DNA of 16,195 nucleotides from Candidatus Nanopelagicales bacterium (GCA_037045355.1 JBAOHO010000025.1:1-16195), one strand, 5' to 3'; positions 8,018-16,121 are shown, numbered from the stretch's first letter. The notes: generated by a model not told the origin, from the sequence alone. Translations and numbers: made by a program.

Positions 8018-8164
8018 ATGCAGGAGCGACCCACGCCCATCGACAGCCATCACCGCAAGTCCGCCGCGGAGCCTCCGGGCGACAGCCAGGTCACCAATCC
8101 CAACCGGGTCATCGGCGACGGTGACGCGATCACCCAGGACGCCGAGTACGGCACGGACGACTAG
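8018..8164 (+). CDS. Small hydrophilic hypothetical protein, 48 residues
   Basis: A 48-residue frame starts at ATG 8018 after an excellent ribosome binding site (GAGGAGAGG, 8007-8015) and ends at TAG 8162-8164. The peptide is very hydrophilic and acidic toward the end, ending QDAEYGTDD, with no cysteines and no membrane segment, and is probably disordered. The strong ribosome binding site is the main reason to call it. No family recognised. It stands alone between a divergent hypothetical gene and the YqeY-like gene 63 bases downstream. Confidence 0.6.
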   Translation: MQERPTPIDSHHRKSAAEPPGDSQVTNPNRVIGDGDAITQDAEYGTDD

Positions 8165-8227
8165 GCGAGACGGCAGCGGCTCGAAAACCCTGCAGCGTCG
8201 GCCTCAGCGCGGTGTCACACTGGCCGC

Positions 8228-8590
8228 GTGCCCGTGCGAGAGGACCTACGTCACGCGCTGACCGACGCCATGCGCCGCCGTGACACGGCAGTCATACCGC
8301 CCCTCAGATCTGCCATCGCCGCGATCGACAACGCAGAGGCCGTGACTGTCGAGGCAGGTACCGAGGTCGAATCCCCCATCGCCGGGTCGCGTGGCGGGCT
8401 CGGCGCCTCGGAGGCAGCCCGCGCCGAACTCTCAGAGCCGCAGCAGATCGCCATCGTGAAGCACGAGATCTCCGAACTCGCCTCGCATGTGGAGCGCCTG
8501 ACGCGGCTGTGTCGCCGCGAGGAGGCGGATGCGGCCAAGCGGGCCCTCACCGTCCTCGGGGGCATCGTGGGCACCACGAGTGAGGCCTGA
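8228..8590 (+). CDS. GatB/YqeY-like protein
   Basis: Encodes 120 residues from GTG 8228. The N-terminus LRHALTDAMRRRDTAVIPPLRSAIAAIDNAEAV matches the opening of YqeY proteins (short helical domain related to the tail of GatB, the tRNA-dependent amidotransferase subunit). The rest (SEPQQIAIVKHEISELASHVERL) is helical. Classical YqeY is about 150 residues, and the C-terminal part is shorter and divergent here. YqeY function is unproven; a tRNA-binding or amidotransferase-linked role is only inferred from the fold. No ribosome binding site precedes the GTG, so initiation may be leaderless or use another start. Confidence 0.7.
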   Translation: MPVREDLRHALTDAMRRRDTAVIPPLRSAIAAIDNAEAVTVEAGTEVESPIAGSRGGLGASEAARAELSEPQQIAIVKHEISELASHVERLTRLCRREEADAAKRALTVLGGIVGTTSEA

Positions 8591-8617
8591 CGAGTCGACT
8601 GCACTTAAGGTCAGGAC

Positions 8618-9196
8618 ATGTCCCAGCCCCACGTCGCCGCGACGGCCGCCCGCCCTCGCCGGGCAACCCAGCGCGACTTCGTCGATTCCGGGTTCGCGAT
8701 CCTCGCCGAATCCGGACACAGGGGTCTTACGATCCACAGACTGTGCCGCCACGTGGGCGTGTCAACCGGATCGTTCTACCACCACTTCGCGAACTGGGAC
8801 CACTACGTGACCGTGCTTCTGGCGCACTGGGAAGGCGACCAGGAACGGCAGATGAAGGCGGCAGCCACCGCCGAATCGCAATTGCGACGCATCGAGATCG
8901 CCCGGGATCTCGCCTCGATGTATCAGCATGCGACCGAGGCCGCGATCCGGGCATGGAGCATGTCGAACGAGCAGGTCCGACGAGCCCAGGAACGCGTCGA
9001 TGACGTTCGGCGACGGCATCTGGTGAGCCTCCTGCGGCATTCCGGTGTCGACGACGAGCGGGCCGAACTGCTGGCCAGTGTGGGCCTGGCGATCCTGGTC
9101 GGACTCCAACAGTTGCAGGGCGGCGCGGACAAGATCCCCGACGCCATGCACCTGTATCAATCGCTGGTGCTGGCGGCGATCCCGCCGGCAGGCTGA
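8618..9196 (+). CDS. TetR/AcrR family transcriptional regulator
   Basis: Encodes 192 residues; ATG 8618 follows AAGGTCAGG. The N-terminal helix-turn-helix of the TetR family is clear at residues 37-60 (LTIHRLCRHVGVSTGSFYHHFANW), preceded by the usual helix FVDSGFAILAESGHRG. The C-terminal domain (about 65-190) would bind the ligand and form the dimer; it is not recognised as a known subclass, so the effector is unknown. Such regulators usually repress a neighbouring or divergent gene. The candidates here are the YqeY-like gene 27 bases upstream or the convergent amide hydrolase operon. It overlaps that convergent gene by 40 bases at the 3' end. Confidence 0.88.
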   Translation: MSQPHVAATAARPRRATQRDFVDSGFAILAESGHRGLTIHRLCRHVGVSTGSFYHHFANWDHYVTVLLAHWEGDQERQMKAAATAESQLRRIEIARDLASMYQHATEAAIRAWSMSNEQVRRAQERVDDVRRRHLVSLLRHSGVDDERAELLASVGLAILVGLQQLQGGADKIPDAMHLYQSLVLAAIPPAG

Positions 9197-10203
9197 GCGG
9201 CCAGCGGCAATGACCGGCGCGGGCCTGGATCGCTGACACCCAATTCGGCGAGGTCGTGCCGACCGGTGCCCCAGTCGTCGTAGGTACGCACGTACAGGAT
9301 CTTCTGGTCGTGATCCCGCGCCACGTACCACTGCGTGTAGTCCCCCGAGGCGGCCACATGCCTTGGCACGCTCACCAGGTCCAAGCAGTGGAAGACCTGA
9401 TTCACCGCATCGCGCGGATCCTTGGCCTCGGTCACTGTCTGGGTCAAAACAGTGGCACGCACGAAGCGCGAGGGCGGTGTCACGTCCCCGGGCATACCGA
9501 GCAGGCCCGATCCGTTCCCGGTGGGGACGACCTGCATACCGAGCAGGTTGTAGGGCTTGTCCTCCGCGTTGGTCAGACCTATGTAGTTGCGCAGGTTGGT
9601 CATGTGCCAGGGGAAGACCGGGGAATTCGTCAGGACCCCCGCGTGGTTGTCGTAGACGTGCATGGTGTCCTCGACGAACTCGACGACGAGGTCGTTGCCG
9701 TGTGCGTCATGAATGCTCAGATGCTCCGTTGCCGACCAGTTGGTCAACGGCTTCAGAGCCTCCGGCATGGCGCGACCTTCGGGCCACAGCATCCCCACTG
9801 GCGCATCCCAGATCCGAACCGACGCCAGGGCGGCCTTCACGTCCTCCACCGTTGAGCACGTCCCCAGAAGCCAGCCAGCCAGGTTGATGAAGTCCATCGC
9901 GGGGGCCGAACCTTCAGGTGGCGACACCGGCAGGCGGGTCTCGGACAGCCACAGCGTGGCCACCGACAATCCGGCCTCGTTCAAGCCGTCCGCGAAGTAG
10001 TCCTTGAGGCCGAAGAAGTTGAGCGCCACGAACCCCAGGTGGTTGCTCCACGTGTGCGGTTCGACACCGGGCGATGCGGTCGCCGTCCACTGTTGGTCGC
10101 GGGGCACCACCTCGACCATCGACTCGACCTCGTAGGCGAAGTCCAGCGTGCGGCCGGACACGTGCAGCTGCTCAAGTCTCGTCAAGCGCAGATCCGTACA
10201 CAT
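9157..10203 (-). CDS. Linear amide C-N hydrolase (choloylglycine hydrolase/penicillin V acylase family)
   Basis: Encodes 348 residues from ATG 10203, preceded by GGGAGGGG. The protein is an N-terminal-nucleophile hydrolase: removal of Met1 exposes Cys2 (MCTDLRL). Arg18 and Asp21 lie in GRTLDF, the motif DGLNEAGL at residues 72-79 is typical, and TNSPVF near residue 190 supplies the expected asparagine. The family includes bile salt hydrolases, penicillin V acylases and N-acyl-homoserine-lactone or N-acylethanolamine amidases; the natural substrate cannot be read from sequence. No signal peptide is seen, as a Cys2 nucleophile requires for a cytoplasmic form. It follows the PAS-GGDEF gene by 15 bases on the same strand, so the two probably form an operon. 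Confidence 0.88.
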   Translation of the reverse strand: MCTDLRLTRLEQLHVSGRTLDFAYEVESMVEVVPRDQQWTATASPGVEPHTWSNHLGFVALNFFGLKDYFADGLNEAGLSVATLWLSETRLPVSPPEGSAPAMDFINLAGWLLGTCSTVEDVKAALASVRIWDAPVGMLWPEGRAMPEALKPLTNWSATEHLSIHDAHGNDLVVEFVEDTMHVYDNHAGVLTNSPVFPWHMTNLRNYIGLTNAEDKPYNLLGMQVVPTGNGSGLLGMPGDVTPPSRFVRATVLTQTVTEAKDPRDAVNQVFHCLDLVSVPRHVAASGDYTQWYVARDHDQKILYVRTYDDWGTGRHDLAELGVSDPGPRRSLPLAAQPAGGIAASTSD

Positions 10204-10218
10204 GACCCCTCCCGGTTC

Positions 10219-11930
10219 TCACGCCACGACGCGGTCGCGGCCAGTGCCTTTCGCCGAATACAGCGCCTGATCAGCCTTCGCGATGACTGCGTCAGCGTCA
10301 TCACCCGGGGCCGCGAGGCCGACTCCGGCGCTCAGGGTGATGCACAACTGGACACCATCGATGTGATATCGGCCGCTTGACCGCGTCGAGCACGCACTGC
10401 GCGACCGCGGTGGCGGCTTCCACGCCAGTAGCAGGACTGCAGGAAGACCAGGAACTCGTCTCCGCCGATCCTGCCCACGACGGCGTCGTCAGGCGCGCAG
10501 CACTCGATGCGCCGAGCGACCTCCACCAGCAACGCATCGCCCATGGCATGGCCATAGCGGTCATTGATCGGCTTGAAGTCGTCGAGGTCGCAGTACAGGA
10601 CCGCCCGGGATGTGCCGCGCCGCGGGCTCCTGGCCAGGCCCTCCTGCATCTGTTCGAGCACAGCGCGACGATTCCACAGGTTCGTCAGGGAGTCCTTGTG
10701 GGCGAGCACGGCCAGCGACTCCTGAGCCGAGCGCGTTTGCGTGACATCCAGGAACTGCGCGACGAAACTTGTGTCCTGCCCCGTCTCGTCCTTGACCGCG
10801 GCAAGGGCGTTCTGCACCCAGACGGTGGCCCCGTCAGCGTCCACGAGGCGCTTGTCCCTGGTGACCGACTCGACACTGCCGCTGTGCAGGAGATTCCACA
10901 TCTCCAGGTCCACGCAACGATCGCCCTCATGAGTCAAAGATGTGATGCTGGTGCCGAGCAACGCCTCCTCGTCGCGACGCAACATCCGGCACAGCGCACT
11001 GTTGACCTGCAGGAACGTGCCACCACGGGTGATCAGCGCCATCCCGATCGGTGTCGCCCGCATCGCCGCCCGGAACCGCTCCTCACTGTTCTGAAGTTCT
11101 ATCTGAGCCCGCACCTCGGCATCCACATCGCGAAGGCGCACGACGCGCACGAGCCGTCCCGTGGAATCCCACACCGAACTCGCGGTGGCATGCACCCACA
11201 GCCACTGCCCATCGCGCCGGCGCACCCGGAACTTCCCGGTCGCGTCCGTACCCTCCTCTGCGCTGCGATCGAGCGCCGCGCCGATTACCGCCTGGTCGTC
11301 CTGCGACACGAAGTCGCCGATGGTGTGCCCGACCGCTTCGCCGCGGTCCCAACCGAACGTCGCCGCCACGGACGGGGACGCCCACTCGATCACACCTGAC
11401 CCGTCCACCTGCAGCACCACGTCGGAGGTGAACTCGGCCAGCATGCGGTAGTGCTCGCGGGAGTCCGCGAGTTCCTCCCGATTGCGCACCAGTTCGGTGA
11501 TGTCCACGATCTGCGCGATCAAGTAGATGACCCGGCCGTCGTCATCGCGCACACCTGCCACCGAGAGATCCCCCCATACGACGTGCCCATCGGGCCGGAC
11601 GAAGCGCTTCGAGAGGCGGTAGGAGTCCCGCGCCCCGGCGAGGATGTCGGACACCAGAGACATGTCCACGCCGAGATCGTGGGGGTGTGTGAGAGCCTGC
11701 CACTTCGTGCGCAGCAGCGTGTCTTCATCGCGGCCCAGGAACGCGCACATCGCCGGGTTCACGCGCAGCAGCTCACCCTCCGGACTGGCCAGGTTCATGG
11801 CCACCGGGGCATGGTTCATGACCAGTTGGAGACTCTGGTCGCGGAAAGGGTCGAATCTGTCCGTCACCGCCGCCCGCTGTTCAGGTACACGCACGCCACC
11901 CCGCATGGCCTGCCCGAAGTGGGTGTCCAT
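10219..11930 (-). CDS. PAS-PAS-PAS-GGDEF diguanylate cyclase, interrupted by two frameshifts
   Basis: About 569 residues when two extra bases are skipped. The frame from ATG 11930 (TTG 11984 and ATG 11906 are alternatives) gives 498 residues. Three PAS domains lie at about 34-145, 160-272 and 285-400, each ending in a signal-exit pattern such as IVDIT or FLDVT. A GGDEF domain starts at about 410 with the typical DSLTNLWNR, then LDDFKPINDRYGHAMGDALL and an intact GGDEF at 489-493. The c-di-GMP inhibitory RxxD site upstream of GGDEF is absent. Then the frame shifts: skipping 10436 gives PATGVEAATAVAQCVLDAVKRP, and skipping 10369 gives YHIDGVQLCITLSAGVG through ADQALYSAKGTGRDRVVA, ending at TGA 10219-10221. 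As read, the domain is broken after GGDEF. The protein appears cytoplasmic, without membrane segments. It is divergent from fur-katG and next to their operator. Confidence 0.85.
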
Positions 11931-11968
11931 AGACAGTGTTTCGGCATCTACTGCGAAATCTTGATCAT

Positions 11969-12002
11969 TGTGGACTATGTCCAATTCTGGACAATGTCCA
12001 CA
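11969..12002. promoter_or_regulatory. Double-palindrome operator between fur-katG and the PAS-GGDEF gene
   Basis: Two nearly identical 13-base palindromes, TGGACTATGTCCA (11971-11983) and TGGACAATGTCCA (11988-12000), differ at one base and repeat every 17 bases. The whole 34-base block is also an inverted repeat: TGTGGAC at the left pairs with GTCCACA at the right, and TGTCCA with TGGACA around a central ATTC. This arrangement suggests two dimers of one regulator. Fur-family regulators commonly bind just upstream of their own gene, so autoregulation by the Fur protein encoded at 12023 is inferred, though the spacer is not the classical Fur or PerR box. The block overlaps the predicted fur -35. 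Confidence 0.75.
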
Positions 12003-12022
12003 TCTCGGGTTAGGGTCGCGTC
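11988..12022 (+). promoter_or_regulatory. Predicted leaderless fur promoter
   Basis: TGGACA (11988-11993) and TAGGGT (12011-12016) are separated by 17 bases, matching a sigma-70-type -35/-10 pair. The ATG of fur begins at 12023, six bases beyond the -10, so transcription would start at or next to the start codon and the mRNA would be leaderless. No ribosome binding site is present, which agrees. Leaderless transcription of furA is reported in mycobacteria. Confidence 0.55.
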
Positions 12023-12445
12023 ATGCGTCAGGACTTCGGGAGCGTGCTGCGCGGCAGCGGCTTGCAGGTCACCGCACAGCGGCTCGCGGTCTTCCGTGCC
12101 GTCAGCGACACCCCGCACATCACCGCCGACGGTGTGACCGAGGCAGTTCGCAGCGAACTCGGCACCATCTCCCGGCAGTCCGTGTACGACGCGCTCGGTG
12201 TCCTCGTCGACAAGGGGATCATCCGGCGCATCCAACCCGCCGGCTCCCCCGCCCGCTACGAGGGCCGCGTCGGGGACAACCACCACCACCTCATCTGCCG
12301 CTCCTGTGAGCGGCTCGTCGACATCGACTGCGCTGTGGGCGAGATGCCCTGCCTGCACCCCGCCGACGACCACGGATTCACCCTCGACGAAGCCGAAGTC
12401 ATCTACTGGGGCACCTGCCCCGCCTGCACGACACAACCCGTTTGA
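12023..12445 (+). CDS. furA: Fur-family transcriptional regulator (FurA/CatR type)
   Basis: Encodes 140 residues. In actinobacteria a Fur-family protein encoded directly upstream of katG represses katG and itself and responds to peroxide or metal. The N-terminal winged helix is at about residues 14-80 (TAQRLAVFRAVSD, recognition region RQSVYDALGVLVDKGIIRRI, wing around 70-80). The C-terminal metal-binding domain holds NHHHLICRSC (86-95) and a CPAC pair at 132-135; together with Cys92 and Cys95 these four cysteines look like a structural zinc site. The gene has no ribosome binding site and appears leaderless. It precedes katG by 29 bases and is probably in one operon with it. Confidence 0.9.
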   Translation: MRQDFGSVLRGSGLQVTAQRLAVFRAVSDTPHITADGVTEAVRSELGTISRQSVYDALGVLVDKGIIRRIQPAGSPARYEGRVGDNHHHLICRSCERLVDIDCAVGEMPCLHPADDHGFTLDEAEVIYWGTCPACTTQPV

Positions 12446-12474
12446 CCGCCATACCCAACCACAGGAGGAACACG

Positions 12475-14652
12475 TTGTCTGAAGATGTTGCAAGCACAGG
12501 TCAGTGCCCGGTCGTCCACCACCGCCCCGTCTCCAACCGGGACTGGTGGCCGGAATCCCTCGACCTGTCGGTCCTCACCCAGAACTCCCCCATGCTGGAT
12601 CCCATGGGCGAGTCCTTCGACTACTCCGCCGAGTTCAAAACCCTCGATCTTGCCGCCGTCAAGCAGGACATCCTGGAGGTCATGACCACCTCGCAGGACT
12701 GGTGGCCGGCGGACTACGGACACTACGGCCCTCTGTTCATCCGTATGGCGTGGCACAGCGCGGGGACCTACCGCATCAGCGACGGCCGCGGTGGCGCAGG
12801 CAACGGTGACCAGCGGTTCGCGCCGCTGAACAGTTGGCCCGACAACACCAACCTCGACAAGGCCCGCCGGCTGCTGTGGCCGGTGAAGAAGAAGTACGGC
12901 AAGAAGCTCTCCTGGGCAGACCTCATGGTCCTGGCGGGCAACGTGGCACTGGAGTCCATGGGCTTCGAGACGTTCGGCTTCGGCGGCGGACGCGAGGACG
13001 TGTGGGAGCCGACCCAGGTCAACTGGGGCAACGAGGACACCTGGCTGGGCGACGAGCGCTACAGCGGTGACCGCGAATTGGCGAACCCATTGGCGGCGGT
13101 CCAGATGGGCCTCATCTACGTCAACCCTGAGGGCCCCAACGGCGAGCCCAGCGCATTGGCGGCCGCCCGCGATATCCGGGAGACGTTCGCCAGAATGGCG
13201 ATGAACGACGAAGAGACCGTCGCGCTGATCGCCGGCGGCCACACGTTCGGCAAGACGCACGGTGCCGCCGTCCCCGAGGGCCACATCGGCCCGGAGCCGG
13301 AGGCGGCGCCACTGCAGGAGATGGGTCTGGGCTGGCAGAACAGCTACGGCACCGGATCCGGAGACGACACGATCACCAGTGGCCTGGAGGGAGCGTGGAC
13401 CCCGACCCCGATCGCATGGGACAACAGCTACTTCGAGACGCTGTTCGCCTACGACTGGGACCTGACCAAGAGCCCGGCCGGCGCCTGGCAGTGGGTCCCC
13501 ACCGACCCGGCGGCCAGCACCACGGTGCCGGACCCGCACGACCCGTCGAAGACCCACGCCCCGGTGATGCTGACCACCGACTTGGCGCTGCGGATGGACC
13601 CGATTTACGAGCCCATCTCCCGGCGGTTCCTGGAGAACCCCGACGAGTTCGCCACAGCGTTCGCGAAGGCGTGGTTCAAGCTCACACACCGCGACATGGG
13701 TCCCGTTTCCCGCTATCTCGGCCCTGAGGTTCCCGCGGAGCAACTGATCTGGCAGGACCCGGTCCCACCCGTGACCGGTGAGTTGATCGACGACGCGGAC
13801 ATCGCGGCCCTCAAGCAGAAGGTGCTCGCCACCGGCCTGACCGTGTCGCAGTTGGTGTCGACCGCGTGGGCCTCGGCATCGACCTTCCGTTCCTCGGACA
13901 AGCGCGGTGGCGCCAACGGCGCCCGGGTGCGTCTTGCGCCGCAGAACGACTGGGAGGTCAACAACCCGGCGGAGTTGGCGAAGGTGCTCGGGACCCTGGA
14001 GGGCATCGCGCAGGAGTTCAACGCGGGCTCCAAGCAGGTGTCGATGGCCGACCTGATCGTCCTGGCCGGCTGCGCCGGTGTGGAGCAGGCCGCCAAGGCG
14101 GCGGGCTTGGAGATCACCGTCCCATTCACCCCGGGTCGCACCGACGCAAGTGCGGAGATGACCGACGTGGAGTCGTTCGCGGTGCTCGAGCCCAAGGCCG
14201 ACGGTTTCCGCAACTACCTCGCGAAGGGCAACACCCTTCCAGCGGAGACCCTGCTGGTCGACAAGGCGAACCTGCTTTCGCTGACCGCGCCGGAGATGAC
14301 CGTGCTGCTCGGTGGCATGCGCGTCCTCGGCACGAACCACGACGGCTCGGATCTCGGCGTGCTCACCGGACAGGTCGGCGCGTTGACGAACGACTACTTC
14401 GTCAACCTGCTGGATATGGGGACGACCTGGCAGCCCACCTCGGACACCGACGAGATCTTCGAGGGCCGCGACCGGGAGACCGGCGAACTCAAGTGGACCG
14501 CGAGCCGGGTGGACCTGGTGTTCGGATCGAACTCCATCCTGCGCTCGCTGGCAGAGGTCTACGCCAGCGACGACGCCAAGGAGAAGTTCGTTGCGGACTT
14601 CGTGGCGGCGTGGGACAAGGTCATGATGCTGGACCGCTTCGACCTGGCCTGA
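12475..14652 (+). CDS. katG: Catalase-peroxidase KatG
   Basis: Encodes 725 residues from TTG 12475, chosen because AGGAGG lies at 12463-12468 with six bases of spacing; an earlier in-frame TTG at 12442 lacks one. The cytoplasmic haem enzyme breaks down hydrogen peroxide by catalase and peroxidase activity. The distal site RMAWHSAGTYR has Arg90, Trp93 and His94. The Met-Tyr-Trp adduct needed for catalase activity is complete: Trp93, Tyr215 (LIYVNPEGP) and Met241 (FARMAMND). The proximal haem ligand is His256 in GGHTFGKTHG. The C-terminal half is the usual degenerate second peroxidase domain. Numbering is 14 lower than in the tuberculosis enzyme. Full length, no lesions seen. It follows fur in one operon and ends in a strong terminator. 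Confidence 0.97.
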   Translation: MSEDVASTGQCPVVHHRPVSNRDWWPESLDLSVLTQNSPMLDPMGESFDYSAEFKTLDLAAVKQDILEVMTTSQDWWPADYGHYGPLFIRMAWHSAGTYRISDGRGGAGNGDQRFAPLNSWPDNTNLDKARRLLWPVKKKYGKKLSWADLMVLAGNVALESMGFETFGFGGGREDVWEPTQVNWGNEDTWLGDERYSGDRELANPLAAVQMGLIYVNPEGPNGEPSALAAARDIRETFARMAMNDEETVALIAGGHTFGKTHGAAVPEGHIGPEPEAAPLQEMGLGWQNSYGTGSGDDTITSGLEGAWTPTPIAWDNSYFETLFAYDWDLTKSPAGAWQWVPTDPAASTTVPDPHDPSKTHAPVMLTTDLALRMDPIYEPISRRFLENPDEFATAFAKAWFKLTHRDMGPVSRYLGPEVPAEQLIWQDPVPPVTGELIDDADIAALKQKVLATGLTVSQLVSTAWASASTFRSSDKRGGANGARVRLAPQNDWEVNNPAELAKVLGTLEGIAQEFNAGSKQVSMADLIVLAGCAGVEQAAKAAGLEITVPFTPGRTDASAEMTDVESFAVLEPKADGFRNYLAKGNTLPAETLLVDKANLLSLTAPEMTVLLGGMRVLGTNHDGSDLGVLTGQVGALTNDYFVNLLDMGTTWQPTSDTDEIFEGRDRETGELKWTASRVDLVFGSNSILRSLAEVYASDDAKEKFVADFVAAWDKVMMLDRFDLA

Positions 14653-14658
14653 GCCGAC

Positions 14659-14703
14659 ACACGACTGCGGCGCACTCCTGACCGGGGTGCGCCGCAGTCG
14701 TGT
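14659..14703. terminator. Bidirectional terminator between katG and the acyltransferase gene
   Basis: A perfect 17-bp stem (14659-14675 pairing with 14687-14703) with an 11-base loop, followed by TTTGT on the + strand. It sits between the katG stop (14652) and the convergent acyltransferase stop (14708), and could end both transcripts. The T-run is short, so efficiency is uncertain. Confidence 0.8.
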
Positions 14704-14707
14704 TTGT

Positions 14708-16048
14708 CTACCTCGCAACCGACGCAGCGAGGTCCACGAGGCTTTCCTGCAGATGCGTGCACAAGCGGTCGGGATCCGGGATGAGTGTCGCGTCGGCCAG
14801 GATCCCCACCCGAACACCCCCGGCGTAGGAGAACATCGAGACCCCCAGCCCCACGTCGGACGCCCCCGGCACCCAGCCGATGATGCCCGCTACCGGAGTG
14901 CCGGCCAGGTGGACCGTGCTGCGTGGGCCGGGGACGTTGCTCACCGTTGCCACCACCTTGCCGCTGAAGACCCGGGTGGACAGATCCTCCACGGGGCCGG
15001 GGAGAAGACCGATGGCCACCAGCGTCAGGTAGGCGACCACTGCCTCCGGGGAGCCTTTGAGTTCCTCCACGATCGCGTGCATACGGTTCAAGCGGACGTC
15101 CGCAGGCATCTCGCCGGTCGGCAGCGACACGATGAACTCCCCGAACACATTGCCGAGATCCGCGGTCAGTGGTTGGTCAAGGGGACGCAGATTCACGGGC
15201 ACCATGACCCGCACCGCGTCCAGCGGGGTGCCCTCCTCGACCAGGTAGCGACCCAGCGCGTCGGACAGTGTCGCGAGCAGCACGTCGTTGACCGTTACTC
15301 CCGCGGCGCGGCCGATCGACTTGACCTCGTCGAGCGGCCACGGATCGGTCCAGCGCACGTTCTTCGCCCGTCCGACTCCGCCTGCCAACGCACTGCGTGG
15401 CTTCTGCGGGATCGTCGCAAGATGCAGCAGGCGACGGCCGCCTCGCAGGCCGGCGCGGGTGGCGCCGAGGACCCGCGACGGATGACGGACGGTGCGCCAC
15501 CCTTGCCTGACCGCGGTGCGGGACAGCTCCACCGCCATGTCGACCGGACCGGAACCTGCCGGCGGGGCGACGAACCCGGCGTGAGTGTCCTGTGAGGACG
15601 TCAACGACAGCAGCACCCGCGTCAGAGTGATGCCGTCGGCGATGCTGTGGTGCATGCGGAAGAGGACTGCGGACCCTTCGCCGTAGCCGTCGATGCAATG
15701 CACCTGCCACATCGGGTGTTCGGGGTCCAACGACTGTGGGAGTTGCGCGCCGATGTAGTCCTCGAGCGCACCGCGGTCCCCCGGAGCCGGCAACGTATGG
15801 AAGATCACATGTCGGTCGAGATCGAAGCCGGGGTCGGTCTCCCAGCCCGCCCGCCCCAGCGGCAGACCCGCCGGAACGGGGTGTTCGCGGAACTTGGGGA
15901 ACCGCTCGAGCATCCCTTCGGCCACATCCGACCTCACCGCATCCCAGTCCAACGGTTCGTCGGTCCACATGATCGCGTGGACCATCATGAGGTTCTCCGG
16001 GGAGTCCATGCGGTACCAGGCATGGTCCACCGGGGACATCGCGCGCAT
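14708..16048 (-). CDS. WS/DGAT-family O-acyltransferase
   Basis: Encodes 446 residues from ATG 16048, preceded by GGAGGTGGG with eight bases of spacing; the frame is open to 16180 but the ribosome binding site supports 16048. The family transfers an acyl group from acyl-CoA to an alcohol or diacylglycerol, making wax esters or triacylglycerol at the membrane or lipid-body surface. The catalytic HHxxxDG motif is present as MHHSIADG (His133, His134, Asp138, Gly139). The N-terminal MSPVDHAWYRMDSPENLM and the later PVNLRPLD and NVPGP (in ATVSNVPGPRSTVHLAG) are typical. Length fits the roughly 450-470 residue family. The acceptor substrate cannot be told from sequence. Confidence 0.92.
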   Translation of the reverse strand: MRAMSPVDHAWYRMDSPENLMMVHAIMWTDEPLDWDAVRSDVAEGMLERFPKFREHPVPAGLPLGRAGWETDPGFDLDRHVIFHTLPAPGDRGALEDYIGAQLPQSLDPEHPMWQVHCIDGYGEGSAVLFRMHHSIADGITLTRVLLSLTSSQDTHAGFVAPPAGSGPVDMAVELSRTAVRQGWRTVRHPSRVLGATRAGLRGGRRLLHLATIPQKPRSALAGGVGRAKNVRWTDPWPLDEVKSIGRAAGVTVNDVLLATLSDALGRYLVEEGTPLDAVRVMVPVNLRPLDQPLTADLGNVFGEFIVSLPTGEMPADVRLNRMHAIVEELKGSPEAVVAYLTLVAIGLLPGPVEDLSTRVFSGKVVATVSNVPGPRSTVHLAGTPVAGIIGWVPGASDVGLGVSMFSYAGGVRVGILADATLIPDPDRLCTHLQESLVDLAASVAR

Positions 16049-16121
16049 CGGACCCACCTCCACGCGTGAGGCTACCCGCGACGCAACGTTCGAGGCGCAC
16101 AATGGAACAGGGGTGGTTCGC

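Noticed and set aside
10377..11399. A 340-codon forward frame over the PAS-GGDEF gene
   Set aside because: It lies antisense to three recognisable PAS domains and shows no domain of its own.
12403..14817. An 804-codon open frame on the reverse strand across katG
   Set aside because: It is antisense to the intact, fully motif-bearing katG and has low-complexity Arg/Gly/Val composition, as expected of a shadow frame in GC-rich DNA.
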